A stretch of DNA of 37,908 nt. It comes from Tissierellia bacterium. Its GTDB lineage: Bacteria > Bacillota > Clostridia > Tissierellales > Sedimentibacteraceae. Under the pieces are notes generated by a model, which had not been told where the DNA came from, did no database searches, and was given only the letters and a program-made list of their open reading frames with translations. Within the stretch, counting starts at the first letter, position 1, and every line of letters begins with the position of its first letter. The position numbers and the translations under genes are program-made. Positions 1-7,950 of the stretch are shown one piece after another. The DNA is taken from contig JAQVWY010000019.1 in the NCBI GenBank assembly GCA_028709465.1, positions 1-37,908 of the forward strand, in the 5' to 3' direction.

Positions 1-213
1 GGATTTGGCATACCAGAAGAACATATAGATAGAATTTTCGAACGGTTTTATAGGGTTGATAAAAGCAGATACAAGGAAACCGGGGGAACAGGATTAGGTT
101 TATCAATTGTGAAGCATATAGTAGAATCATATAAGGGAAATATTGAATTAAAAAGCAAGGAAAATGTAGGCACAGAAATAGTAATTACATTTCCAATAAA
201 AAACGACGAGTAA
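1..213 (+). CDS. Sensor histidine kinase, C-terminal fragment (PhoR-like)
   Basis: The gene enters from the left edge; 70 codons and the TAA stop are visible. They encode the end of a HATPase_c domain: a GFGIP G1 box, an F-box region ([13 protein letters not shown]), a G2 box ([13 protein letters not shown]) and the final strands with GTEIVITFP. This matches the ATP-binding end of membrane sensor kinases of the PhoR/WalK type, which phosphorylate a partner response regulator; the sensor part and partner lie outside the window. A rho-independent terminator lies about 90 bases downstream, so the transcript probably ends there. The signal cannot be deduced from this fragment. Confidence 0.9.
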   Translation, partial: GFGIPEEHIDRIFERFYRVDKSRYKETGGTGLGLSIVKHIVESYKGNIELKSKENVGTEIVITFPIKNDE

Positions 214-302
214 TAATGCAAGAAATACAGATATCTTGTAATCTATTACAGAGGAAATAAAGAAAATAAAATTAAATAAATTATTAATTTAATAAAATTG
301 GG

Positions 303-332
303 AAAAAGATTTAGGCATGCCTAAGTCTTTTT
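303..332 (+). terminator. Rho-independent terminator after the kinase gene
   Basis: A 14-bp hairpin (arms 303-316 and 319-332, one G-U wobble) has an A-rich 5' arm and a T-rich 3' arm. Near-identical stems occur at 3740-3767 and 6577-6608. Confidence 0.8.
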
Positions 333-362
333 GTGTCTATAATAAAAAATTTATAAATCTTT

Positions 363-383
363 TATTCTGCATTCTGAATTCTT
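363..383. repeat. TGCATTCTGAATTC-type intergenic repeat
   Basis: A short run of the units CTGCATT and CTGAATT, the reverse complement of the TGCAGAAT/CAGAATT runs seen at 3648-3672 and 3768-3831. It lies between the terminator and the amidohydrolase gene. Confidence 0.5.
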
Positions 384-456
384 TGATTAATGTATTCATA
401 GCATTTATTTTTCCAAATATAATATAAGTAATAAAATGTAGTTGGGGGATTATGGC

Positions 457-1632
457 TTGGATGTTAAATTAATGGCTGAACAAATCAGTGATGAGGTTAT
501 AAGTATCAGACGCGATTTTCATATGAATCCTGAATTGGGTGGAAATGAATTTAGAACAATGGATAAAATTTGTGAGTATTTAGATTTATGGGGAGTTGAA
601 TATAAATCAAATGTTGCAGATACAGGAGTAGTTGCAATTATTAGAGGAAATAAAAAAGGAAAAACAATTGGTATAAGAGCAGACATGGATGCATTACCGA
701 TTAAAGAAGAGGCTAATATAGAATACAAATCCTTAATCGATGGTAAAATGCATGCTTGTGGACATGATGGCCATGTGGCAATAGCACTAGGAGCAGCTAA
801 AATTTTGAAATCTATGGGGCCAAATTTAAATGGTAATATAAAATTTTTCTTTCAGCCTGCAGAAGAAACTATTGGTGGCGCAGAAAGAATGATAAGGGGG
901 GGATGTCTTAAAGATCCTGATGTAGATTATGTTATAGGATTACATATTGATACAGATATACCCACTGGCACAATAGGTATAAAATATGGTAAAATGAAGG
1001 CATCATCAGATGAAATAACAATAATAATTAAAGGTGAATCAACACATGGGGCACATCCTCATAAAGGAATTGATCCTATTTTTATTGCCTCAAATTTAGT
1101 TATGTCTCTACAATCCATAGTAAGTAGAAATATTTCTCCTACGAATTCTGCATTATTTACTATAGGAAGCATTCATGGGGGAACAAAGGGCAATGTTATA
1201 CCTGAAGAAGTAGTAATGAATGGAATATTAAGGACACTTGATGAAGATACAAGAAAATTTATGAAAAACAGAATTAAATCCATAATTGAAAATATAACCC
1301 GAGGATTGGGTGGGAACAGTAAAATAATTATAAATGAAAGTTATGGCTCTTTAATAAATGATGATGATGTTGTAAATGCAATAAGAACTGTTGCTAATAG
1401 GGTGCTTGGAAATGAAAATGTCATAATAATAGAATTTCCATCTATGGGTACTGAAGATTTTTCGTATTTTGCCAGGTCGGTTAAATCTTGTTTTTATAAT
1501 TTGGGATGCAGAAATGAAGAAAAAAATGCTATTTATCCAGCACATTCCAGTAAATTTATAATTGATGAAGATTGTTTGAAAATAGGTGTTATGCTTCAAG
1601 TAGAAAATGCATTGGAATTATTAAATATGTAA
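457..1632 (+). CDS. M20-family amidohydrolase (N-acyl-amino-acid or aminobenzoyl-glutamate type)
   Basis: A cytoplasmic metal-dependent amidohydrolase of the M20D branch (HipO/AbgB/IAL-like), which cleaves N-acyl amino acids or related amides. The order of motifs is canonical: GIRADMDALPI, then HACGHDGH (Cys101 and His103 as likely metal ligands), PAEE (Glu136/Glu137, catalytic base and ligand), His163 in GLHI, a dimerisation-domain segment HPHKGIDPI, and the late PSMGTEDFSYF block with a last His363 ligand. The TTG at 457 is chosen because GGGGGA at 444-449 lies 7 bases upstream; an in-frame TTG at 442 sits before that site and has no obvious one of its own. Length (391 aa) is normal. The substrate cannot be told from sequence. 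No signal peptide is seen. Confidence 0.9.
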   Translation: MDVKLMAEQISDEVISIRRDFHMNPELGGNEFRTMDKICEYLDLWGVEYKSNVADTGVVAIIRGNKKGKTIGIRADMDALPIKEEANIEYKSLIDGKMHACGHDGHVAIALGAAKILKSMGPNLNGNIKFFFQPAEETIGGAERMIRGGCLKDPDVDYVIGLHIDTDIPTGTIGIKYGKMKASSDEITIIIKGESTHGAHPHKGIDPIFIASNLVMSLQSIVSRNISPTNSALFTIGSIHGGTKGNVIPEEVVMNGILRTLDEDTRKFMKNRIKSIIENITRGLGGNSKIIINESYGSLINDDDVVNAIRTVANRVLGNENVIIIEFPSMGTEDFSYFARSVKSCFYNLGCRNEEKNAIYPAHSSKFIIDEDCLKIGVMLQVENALELLNM

Positions 1633-1715
1633 ACCTTAATTGCAATTAATTATTGAAAAAACATATAATTATTGTTACAATTAAAGCGTGTATTTAACAT
1701 AGGAATGAGGATATA

Positions 1716-2543
1716 ATGTTTGGATATGTAACAATTAACAAAATGGAGCTTAAATTTAAGGAGTATTACAGCTACAAAGGATATTATTGTGGTTTGTGTA
1801 AAACCTTAAAAAACAAATATAATAATGTAAGCAGAATGACTTTAAATTATGATATGACGTTTCTCATATTGCTTTTAAGCTCACTCTATGAGGTTAATAA
1901 TGTATCTTATAATTCAAGATGCATGGTTCATCCTGTAAAGAAACAATTGATTATACATAATGAAATTACAGAATATGCTGCAGGAATAAACATTATTTTA
2001 TCTTATTTTAATTTAAAGGATAATTGGGAAGATGAAAAGGATGGTAAATCTTTTTTACTTTCAAAAATATTAAAAAAACAATTTACTAAAGCTAGTTCTC
2101 AATTAGTGGAAAAATCAAATAATATTAAATTAAGGCTTCAAAATTTATCTGATTTAGAAAAACTAAATTCTAGCGATATAGATGCAGTATCTAATGAATT
2201 TGGACATTTAATGGAAGAAATAATATTGTATAAAGTGGATGTTTGGGAAGAAACATTGCGTAAGATTGGTTTTTTTCTCGGTAAATTCATTTATTTATTA
2301 GATGCTTATGAGGATATGGAAAAGGACAAAAGAAATAAATCTTACAATCCATTTAATAATTTAAATATAGATGATATAGACAGTTATGCTATGGAAGCAT
2401 TAAATTTAAATTTAGCTTTCTTAAGTGAAGAAATTGAAAAGCTTCCATTAATTCAAGATAAAGGAATTATTGATAATATCGTATATTCAGGTATGATGAG
2501 CAAAATTAAAATTACTAGGGATAAAAAAGGAGAAATTAAATGA
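1716..2543 (+). CDS. DUF5685 family protein
   Basis: A 275-residue protein starting [17 protein letters not shown], with the YYCGLCKTL motif near residues 23-31 that I recognise as the hallmark of DUF5685. The rest is predicted helical, with a conserved acidic stretch ([14 protein letters not shown], about 191-204) that looks like a metal- or ligand-binding patch. No signal peptide or clear transmembrane segment. The function of this family is unknown. Its stop overlaps the start of the J-domain gene by four bases (ATGA), so the two are almost certainly translationally coupled. A modest ribosome binding site (GAGGAT) precedes the ATG. Confidence 0.82.
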   Translation: MFGYVTINKMELKFKEYYSYKGYYCGLCKTLKNKYNNVSRMTLNYDMTFLILLLSSLYEVNNVSYNSRCMVHPVKKQLIIHNEITEYAAGINIILSYFNLKDNWEDEKDGKSFLLSKILKKQFTKASSQLVEKSNNIKLRLQNLSDLEKLNSSDIDAVSNEFGHLMEEIILYKVDVWEETLRKIGFFLGKFIYLLDAYEDMEKDKRNKSYNPFNNLNIDDIDSYAMEALNLNLAFLSEEIEKLPLIQDKGIIDNIVYSGMMSKIKITRDKKGEIK

Positions 2544-3148
2544 AAGATCCGTACGAGGTATTAGGTTTAAAAAGAGGAGCATCTCAAGATGAAGTAAAAC
2601 ATGCTTATAGAAAATTAGCAAAGAAATACCACCCAGATATGAATGTTAATAATCCATTGGCCGATTTAGCTGAAGAAAAGTTCAAAGAAATACAATGGGC
2701 ATATGATGAAATCATTAATGGCAGAGCTTCTAGTTCAAGTTATCAATCAGGCTCTAATTATGGATATAATGATTACAGTTCAAGTTCATATGGTGATTTT
2801 AACGAAGTTAGGCAATATATTAATGCAAGAAGATATAGAGATGCTATTGATGCACTTAATCGTATGTCAAATAGGAATGCTGAATGGAATTTCTTAATGG
2901 GAGTTTGTTACATGAATTTAGGTTCAACAATACAAGGAAGACAGTTCATTCAAACAGCTGCAAACATGGATCCAAGTAATATGGAATATTATAACTTTTT
3001 AAATCAAATAAATAATATGCAAAGAGGTTATAACCAAAGAGTTTATAATTATGGTGGAGGCAACAACAGTGTTGATTGCTGTACCCAATTAATTTGTGCA
3101 GATTGTTTATGTGAATGTTTGGGAGGAGATTTGATTTCATGCTGTTAA
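2540..3148 (+). CDS. J-domain protein with Cys-rich C-terminus
   Basis: Residues 1-62 form a J domain ([29 protein letters not shown]) with the essential HPD tripeptide at 31-33, so it should stimulate a DnaK-type Hsp70. The DnaJ Gly/Phe zinc-finger region and substrate-binding domains are absent. A Ser/Tyr-rich linker (about 65-90) leads to a TPR-like helical repeat ([23 protein letters not shown], 108-130). The last 25 residues hold eight cysteines, including a CC pair and a terminal CC, which suggests metal binding or lipid modification. Start 2540 has AAGGAG upstream and overlaps the DUF5685 stop. The 3' end overlaps the next gene by 10 bases. This is a specialised co-chaperone, not general DnaJ. 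Confidence 0.88.
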   Translation: MKDPYEVLGLKRGASQDEVKHAYRKLAKKYHPDMNVNNPLADLAEEKFKEIQWAYDEIINGRASSSSYQSGSNYGYNDYSSSSYGDFNEVRQYINARRYRDAIDALNRMSNRNAEWNFLMGVCYMNLGSTIQGRQFIQTAANMDPSNMEYYNFLNQINNMQRGYNQRVYNYGGGNNSVDCCTQLICADCLCECLGGDLISCC

Positions 3149-3639
3149 AAAGCAAAGAAATAGCTTATTTAGGTGTTCTTCTAGGATTAAATCAATTATT
3201 TATAATACTTTCATCAGTTATTGAAACAAATACAATAATATTGATGAGCGCTGCTGCACTCATTATAGGTGTTGTAATTGTTGAATTTAAGCTTTTACAT
3301 GGCATTATATTTTATTATGCATCATGCATATTAGGTTTTATTTTAACCTTTAATAAGATTGAAATTTTTACATATATAATATTTTTTGGTTCCTATAGTC
3401 TTGTAAAACATTTAATTGAATCAAAGGTAATTAACAGAATAACCCAATATACTTTAAAATTTATTTATTTTAATATTGCATTATTAATACTGTATTTTAT
3501 TGTACATCTTTACATAGTATTAGAATTAACATGGTGGATGGTAGTAGCAGGAGAAGTATTATTCTTCATATACGATTACGCCTTCACCATATTCATCAAT
3601 ACTTACATAGAAAAAATAAAACCAAAACTGAAAAAATAA
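3139..3639 (+). CDS. Small integral membrane protein, third gene of the DUF5685/J-protein cluster
   Basis: A 166-residue hydrophobic protein with about five transmembrane helices (for example [62 protein letters not shown] and a last one near [14 protein letters not shown]). I do not recognise the family. ATG 3139 is preferred over an in-frame TTG at 3115 because GGGAGGAG at 3121-3128 lies 10 bases before it. It overlaps the J-domain gene by 10 bases, so the three genes form one coupled unit that ends at the terminator 3740-3767. A membrane role for the cluster, perhaps anchoring the co-chaperone, is inference. Confidence 0.72.
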   Translation: MLLKSKEIAYLGVLLGLNQLFIILSSVIETNTIILMSAAALIIGVVIVEFKLLHGIIFYYASCILGFILTFNKIEIFTYIIFFGSYSLVKHLIESKVINRITQYTLKFIYFNIALLILYFIVHLYIVLELTWWMVVAGEVLFFIYDYAFTIFINTYIEKIKPKLKK

Positions 3640-3647
3640 CTTTTATT

Positions 3648-3672
3648 AATGCAGAATTCAGAATTCAGAATT
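3648..3672. repeat. TGCAGAATTCAGAATTCAG repeat
   Basis: Tandem CAGAATT units directly after a TAA triplet (3645-3647) and a few bases after the membrane-protein stop. Same family as 3768-3831, 363-383 and the shorter copies after other stop codons. Confidence 0.6.
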
Positions 3673-3739
3673 TAACTCACGAACTCATCTAAGACGCATG
3701 AAGATTCTTAAGATTATATATAAGTAATTTAATTATTAA

Positions 3740-3767
3740 AAAAGATTTAGGCTTGCCTAAATCTTTT
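3740..3767 (+). terminator. Rho-independent terminator of the DUF5685/J-protein cluster
   Basis: Perfect 13-bp inverted repeat (arms 3740-3752 and 3755-3767) with A-rich and T-rich flanks, so it may also work in reverse for nadE. The stem GATTTAGGC/GCCTAAATC recurs at 303-332 and, as GATTTAGG/CCTAAATC, at 6577-6608. Confidence 0.8.
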
Positions 3768-3831
3768 GCATTTTAATTCCTGCATTCTGCATTTTTGTAT
3801 TCAGCATTATCTGCATTCTGCATTATTCATA
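3768..3831. repeat. TGCATTCTGCATT repeat abutting the nadE stop codon
   Basis: Four imperfect units of CTGCATT/TTCAGCATT. Read on the minus strand, the nadE stop is the TAA of TAATGCAGAATGCAG, so the repeat starts at the stop codon itself. Confidence 0.65.
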
Positions 3832-4548
3832 GGTGTCAGGCAATCTTCGTTTGTGTTCTGTTACTTTGTGTGCTCTCTCTATAATAGCTACAGATGCAGC
3901 CTTTCCTTTGCCTGTATTTATGTATTCATCAATTTCTTTGTAAGTTACTCCTAATTCTGATTCGTCTGTTTGGCCTTCAAATAAACCAGCAGAAGGAGCT
4001 TTTTTTATAATGTTTTCAGGGGCTTTAAGAAATTCTAAAAATTCATAAATTTCTGTTACTGTTAAATCAGCAATAGGATTAAAATCAAAGGCTCCATCAC
4101 CCCATTTTGTAAAATAACCCATGTATCGTTCGCTTTTATTGCCAGTGCCCGCCACTAAATAGTTTTTACTTTGACCTATAGCATATAAAGTTGCCATCCT
4201 TAATCTTGGGGCAATATTTTTGCTTGCTTCAGAAGTAATACTTTCAATTTTCTCTATTGCTGAAGTAATAGATTTTTTAGTTTCAGTTAAATCAATCGTA
4301 ATATTTTCTATGTTAAATTGATTTGCTAATTTTAAACCATCTTCCATATCTTCGCCAAAATTTCGTTTTGATTCACATGGCATAATAACTCCTAAAACAT
4401 TTTCACATGCATGTTTTGCCAATATACCTACGAGAGCACTATCCTTACCACCGCTGTTGCCAAAAATAACTCCAGAAGCATTAGCCTCTTTAAGCTTGTT
4501 TTGTATAAATTTAACTCTATTTTTCAATTCTTTTTCATAATCTCTCAT
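3823..4548 (-). CDS. nadE: NAD synthetase, ammonia-dependent
   Basis: Adenylates nicotinate adenine dinucleotide and amidates it to NAD in the cytoplasm. The ATP-pyrophosphatase P-loop SGGKDS is at residues 32-37; further family blocks are RMATLYAIGQ, LVAGTGNKSERYMGYFTKWGDGAFDFNPIADLTVTEIYE and KKAPSAGLFEGQTDESELGVTY. There is no glutaminase domain, so this is the short ammonia-using form (241 aa). The ATG at 4548 is chosen because TTGGAGGATAAA lies just upstream and because an upstream extension to 4641 would run through a consensus promoter at 4613-4641. It is transcribed alone; its 3' end touches a TGCAGAAT repeat. Confidence 0.94.
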   Translation of the reverse strand: MRDYEKELKNRVKFIQNKLKEANASGVIFGNSGGKDSALVGILAKHACENVLGVIMPCESKRNFGEDMEDGLKLANQFNIENITIDLTETKKSITSAIEKIESITSEASKNIAPRLRMATLYAIGQSKNYLVAGTGNKSERYMGYFTKWGDGAFDFNPIADLTVTEIYEFLEFLKAPENIIKKAPSAGLFEGQTDESELGVTYKEIDEYINTGKGKAASVAIIERAHKVTEHKRRLPDTYE

Positions 4549-4612
4549 TTTATCCTCCAAAACATTTTTATTACGAACATAACTTGCCAGTATTTGTAAG
4601 CATTTAATAAAG

Positions 4613-4641
4613 ATTATATAATTGGTAAAAATCCCTGTCAA
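4613..4641 (-). promoter_or_regulatory. Promoter of nadE
   Basis: On the minus strand TTGACA (4641-4636), a 17-base spacer and TATAAT (4618-4613): a perfect sigma-A consensus. It predicts a start near 4606 and a leader of about 58 bases. Confidence 0.9.
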
Positions 4642-4808
4642 GGTATTTTATATAGTTTATGGTATATATTTCTTGTGGAATTTTGAATGTAAATTATCTT
4701 GCTTTATTGCTCTAATTTTAATTTTATGTTAATATATTATTGACAGAAATAGATGTAATAATTCTCTTTCTTTTATTAAAAATATATTATTAAATCATTG
4801 GGGGTCAC

Positions 4809-6566
4809 ATGTTTAACAAAGTAAAAAAAGCAATTATATTAACGTTATTAGCAACAACTCTTGTTTCCTGTTCAAACTCAGTAGATACTAATAAACCTGT
4901 TGATGAAATAGTTGAAAGTGGTACAGGGGATGAAACAAAGGAACCAGAAATTTCTGAAGAAGAAAAGGCAAAGTTGGAACTTGAAAAGAAATTATCTGAA
5001 AGAGAGGAATTAGAAAAAATCCGTAAAGAGGAATTAGGAGAGTTTTATGTTCCATTAATTCCTATTGGAGAAGAAAGAGAAAAGAAAAGCGTTGAAGTTA
5101 AAGCTTTGTATGCAACAGGTCATACAGCAGGCAATGAACTTAATAGAGAAAATATTGATGCATATGGAGCATACGTAAAGGCATTAGCTGATAATGACAA
5201 GGCAAAAGCTAATGAACTATATTCTGCAGCTGAAAAGGCTAACAAATTTGAAAGAATTATAGGGATTGCAGTAGGAACTGAGATTAATGGATTAGTCATA
5301 AATGTTAAAGATGATAATGGATTTATAACATACGATAGTAGTGTTGAAATTGTTCAAAAAATGAATGAAAACACATCAATTCCAATTAAAGATGTTAAGA
5401 ATATGCTTAATATATTAAAGGAATATGAAATATACACAATAGGAAGAATAGTGGCATTTAAAGATAAAAATTTTGCAGTATTAAGTCCAGAACATTCAAT
5501 ACAGCTTAAATCAGGCGGTACATGGTTAGATCCAAACAGTGGCAATATTCCATGGATAAATCCTTTTGATAAATATGTATGGGATTATAACATAGCAATC
5601 GCTAAGGAAGCATCTTTATTAGGTTTTGATGAAGTTCAATTTGATTATGTAAGGTTCCCTGATGGGGCAAAAAAATATAATCCTATAACAGAATTTCCAG
5701 GCAGAAATAATAGAGATAAGGATGAAGCTATTGCAGAATTTTTAGAATATGCAAGAGAACAGCTAGCGCCTTATAATGTTAATTTAGGTGCTGACGTGTT
5801 TGGAATAATAACAAGAACATGGGATGATTATCCAGAGGATATTGGTCAAACATGGATATTAATAGGTAAACATGTTGATAACATAGCTCCAATGGTTTAT
5901 CCTAGCCATTATTCAACAGGATGGTATAATTTAGAAAATCCTAATGCAGAACCATATCTTGTAGTTAAAGGTGCAATGGAAGAGGCAATTGAAAAAAATT
6001 CTTCTATGGAAAAACCTCCAATTGTAAGACCTTGGATTCAAGATTTTGATTGGGCTGGAATTGAATATGGCCCTAATAAAGTAAGAGCACAAATAATAGC
6101 TGCCAAGGAATTAGGTATTTACGAATATATGATTTGGAACCCTGCTAATTCATACGATCCATATAGTTTTATAGAAACAGCTGCAGAGAAAAATACGACA
6201 TATCCATTAGACAAAGGAGAGCTGGATTTTAGGGAAAAGTCACCAGCAGATGCAGCGGATAAATATTTGGTTGGAAAATTAAATGATAGATTTAGTTATA
6301 TGTATCTTATGACACCACTAGCAGACAGAGTAAAGGATTTTGATGAATTTCAAAAAAATGAAGAAGCATCACCAATCAAACTTTTAAGTTATAAAGTTAA
6401 TGGTTATACAATAGACTCAACCAATAAAGATAAAGCTATGGTTGAATTAAGTTACAAATATGAAATGACAAAAGAAGGTGCAGCAGAAACTATTGAAAAA
6501 GAAAATGTCAATTGGGAAGCTGTTAGAGAAAATAATGTTTGGAAAATAAAAGCAAAATTTCAATAA
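4809..6566 (+). CDS. DUF4015 putative glycoside hydrolase lipoprotein
   Basis: A 585-residue exported lipoprotein: KK-rich n-region, hydrophobic core and lipobox LVSC with Cys21 as the predicted lipidated residue. An acidic/basic charged linker (about 35-85, EEEKAKLELEKKLSEREELEK) is followed by the DUF4015 TIM-barrel-like domain (about 98-475): VKALYATGHTAG, INGLVINVKDDNGFITYD, then DEVQFDYVRFPDG, ADVFGIITRTWDD, VDNIAPMVYPSHY and IVRPWIQDFDW. Acidic residues in DYVRFPDG and nearby strands resemble glycosidase catalytic positions, but the substrate is not known. A final domain of about 90 residues looks like an NTF2/DUF4878-type fold (inference). The gene stands alone and ends in its own terminator. 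Confidence 0.87.
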   Translation: MFNKVKKAIILTLLATTLVSCSNSVDTNKPVDEIVESGTGDETKEPEISEEEKAKLELEKKLSEREELEKIRKEELGEFYVPLIPIGEEREKKSVEVKALYATGHTAGNELNRENIDAYGAYVKALADNDKAKANELYSAAEKANKFERIIGIAVGTEINGLVINVKDDNGFITYDSSVEIVQKMNENTSIPIKDVKNMLNILKEYEIYTIGRIVAFKDKNFAVLSPEHSIQLKSGGTWLDPNSGNIPWINPFDKYVWDYNIAIAKEASLLGFDEVQFDYVRFPDGAKKYNPITEFPGRNNRDKDEAIAEFLEYAREQLAPYNVNLGADVFGIITRTWDDYPEDIGQTWILIGKHVDNIAPMVYPSHYSTGWYNLENPNAEPYLVVKGAMEEAIEKNSSMEKPPIVRPWIQDFDWAGIEYGPNKVRAQIIAAKELGIYEYMIWNPANSYDPYSFIETAAEKNTTYPLDKGELDFREKSPADAADKYLVGKLNDRFSYMYLMTPLADRVKDFDEFQKNEEASPIKLLSYKVNGYTIDSTNKDKAMVELSYKYEMTKEGAAETIEKENVNWEAVRENNVWKIKAKFQ

Positions 6567-6576
6567 CAATTATTTC

Positions 6577-6608
6577 AAAAACGATTTAGGAAAGCCTAAA
6601 TCGTTTTT
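6577..6608 (+). terminator. Rho-independent terminator after the DUF4015 gene
   Basis: Perfect 14-bp stem (6577-6590 and 6595-6608), AAAG loop, and a T-run; third copy of the GATTTAGG/CCTAAATC stem in this window. Confidence 0.9.
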
Positions 6609-6730
6609 GTATTATATAATAATTCCGTGTATCTGAATTTTTTTGACTACTGCATTTCTTCATTCTTCAATGGATTTTGTATTATGTTCGCAATTAGCGA
6701 ATGCATGTTAGTACTTTGAAAACAAAATAC

Positions 6731-6758
6731 TTGACATTTGAAAATAAGTTGGTATAAT
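6731..6758 (+). promoter_or_regulatory. Promoter of asd
   Basis: TTGACA at 6731-6736, 16-base spacer, TATAAT at 6753-6758. Predicted start near 6765, leaving a leader of about 75 bases. No lysine-riboswitch-like structure is apparent in 6609-6841. Confidence 0.88.
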
Positions 6759-6841
6759 ATTTTTATTGTTATTTTAGAACTTTTAATAAAATATTGAATA
6801 ATAAATATTAATACTTATAATATATTAGTTTTGGAGGAAAT

Positions 6842-7855
6842 ATGAAAAAATATAATGTAGCGATATTAGGCGCAACTGGTGCAGTTGGCAAAGAAATGTT
6901 AAAGGTATTAGGAGAAAGAAATTTTCCTATTAATGAATTAAGATTGTTGGCAAGTAAGAGAAGTGCTGGAGAAGAAGTTGAATATAATGGACAAAAATAT
7001 ATTATTCAAGAAGCAACAGAAAATTCATTTGAAAATATAGATATTATGCTTTGTGCAGCTGAAAATGATATAAGTAAAAAACTATCACCAGCGGCTGTAA
7101 AAGCAGGAGCAGTTGTTGTTGATAATAGTAGTGCATTTAGATTAGACGAAAATGTTCCGCTTGTAGTGCCAGAAGTAAATGGTGAAGACGTAAAAAAACA
7201 TAAAGGTATAATTGCAAATCCAAATTGTTCAACTACTATTGCATTAACTGCAATTAATGAACTTAATAAATATTCTAAAATAAAAAGAATGATAGTATCA
7301 ACTTATCAAGCAGTATCAGGTGCTGGTGTTAATGGTATTTCAGAACTTGATAATCAGATAAAAAATATAAGCGAAGGAAAACCTGTTGAAATTAATACAT
7401 TCCAATATCAAATAGCATATAATTTAATTCCCCAAATAGGAGATTTCGACGAATTAGGATATTCACAGGAAGAAATGAAATTGCAAAACGAAGGAAGAAA
7501 AATTTTGCATAGCCCAGATTTAAAAGTAAATTGTACATGTATAAGAGTACCGGTTTACAGAAGTCATTCAGAATCAATTACTATTGAAACAGAAAAAGAA
7601 ATTACTCCAGAAAAAGCAAGAGAGCTGCTTAAAAATGCTGCTGGAGTTAAACTAGTTGATGATGTTAAAAACAGACAATATCCAATGCCTCTTGACACAT
7701 CAGATCAAGATTTGATTTATGTAGGAAGAATTAGAAAAGACATAAGTAAAGAAAATTCATTAGTTTTATGGTGCTGCGGAGATCAAGTAAGAAAGGGAGC
7801 AGCAACAAATGCTGTTCAAATTGCAGAAGTACTGATAAACAATTGGAGTAAATAG
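6842..7855 (+). CDS. asd: Aspartate-semialdehyde dehydrogenase
   Basis: Reduces aspartyl phosphate to aspartate semialdehyde with NADPH, the branch point to lysine/diaminopimelate, threonine and methionine. The Rossmann motif GATGAVG is at residues 10-16; NPNCSTT carries the catalytic Cys129; the substrate-binding and general-base block RVPVYRSHSE follows near 236-245. Length (337 aa) is standard. A strong GGAGG lies a few bases before the ATG and a consensus promoter lies upstream. No other genes of the pathway are adjacent. No terminator is visible before the two-component genes 95 bases downstream, so some read-through is possible. Confidence 0.96.
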   Translation: MKKYNVAILGATGAVGKEMLKVLGERNFPINELRLLASKRSAGEEVEYNGQKYIIQEATENSFENIDIMLCAAENDISKKLSPAAVKAGAVVVDNSSAFRLDENVPLVVPEVNGEDVKKHKGIIANPNCSTTIALTAINELNKYSKIKRMIVSTYQAVSGAGVNGISELDNQIKNISEGKPVEINTFQYQIAYNLIPQIGDFDELGYSQEEMKLQNEGRKILHSPDLKVNCTCIRVPVYRSHSESITIETEKEITPEKARELLKNAAGVKLVDDVKNRQYPMPLDTSDQDLIYVGRIRKDISKENSLVLWCCGDQVRKGAATNAVQIAEVLINNWSK

Positions 7856-7913
7856 GCTAATAAAAAGAATAATAGATGAAAAAGAACAATTCAAAATATT
7901 ATTAGAAACAGTG

Positions 7914-7930
7914 TGTTATATAATATAACA
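7914..7930. promoter_or_regulatory. Perfect palindrome over a -10-like box upstream of the kinase gene
   Basis: TGTTATATAATATAACA: 8-bp arms around a central A. The sequence includes TATAAT (7919-7924), 27 bases before the kinase ATG. It could be an operator overlapping the promoter. No good -35 is seen, so the promoter itself is uncertain. Confidence 0.4.
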
Positions 7931-7950
7931 TTTATTAAGTGGTAAAGACT

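Noticed and set aside
3768..3831. Short tandem repeats as a CRISPR array
   Set aside because: Units are 7-10 bases with no spacers of constant length and no cas genes in the window.
3766..3954. 62-codon frame from the TGCATTCTG repeat into nadE
   Set aside because: Composed of repeat plus antisense nadE; no binding site.
4549..4641. N-terminal extension of nadE by 31 codons
   Set aside because: It would run through a perfect TTGACA-17-TATAAT promoter and lacks a ribosome binding site; the inner ATG at 4548 has GGAGG.
4740..4745. TTGACA upstream of the DUF4015 gene as a -35 box
   Set aside because: No acceptable -10 at 16-18 bases spacing.
6609..6841. Possible lysine riboswitch before asd
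   Set aside because: Only about 75 bases separate the predicted start from the ATG, with no terminator or conserved riboswitch sequence.
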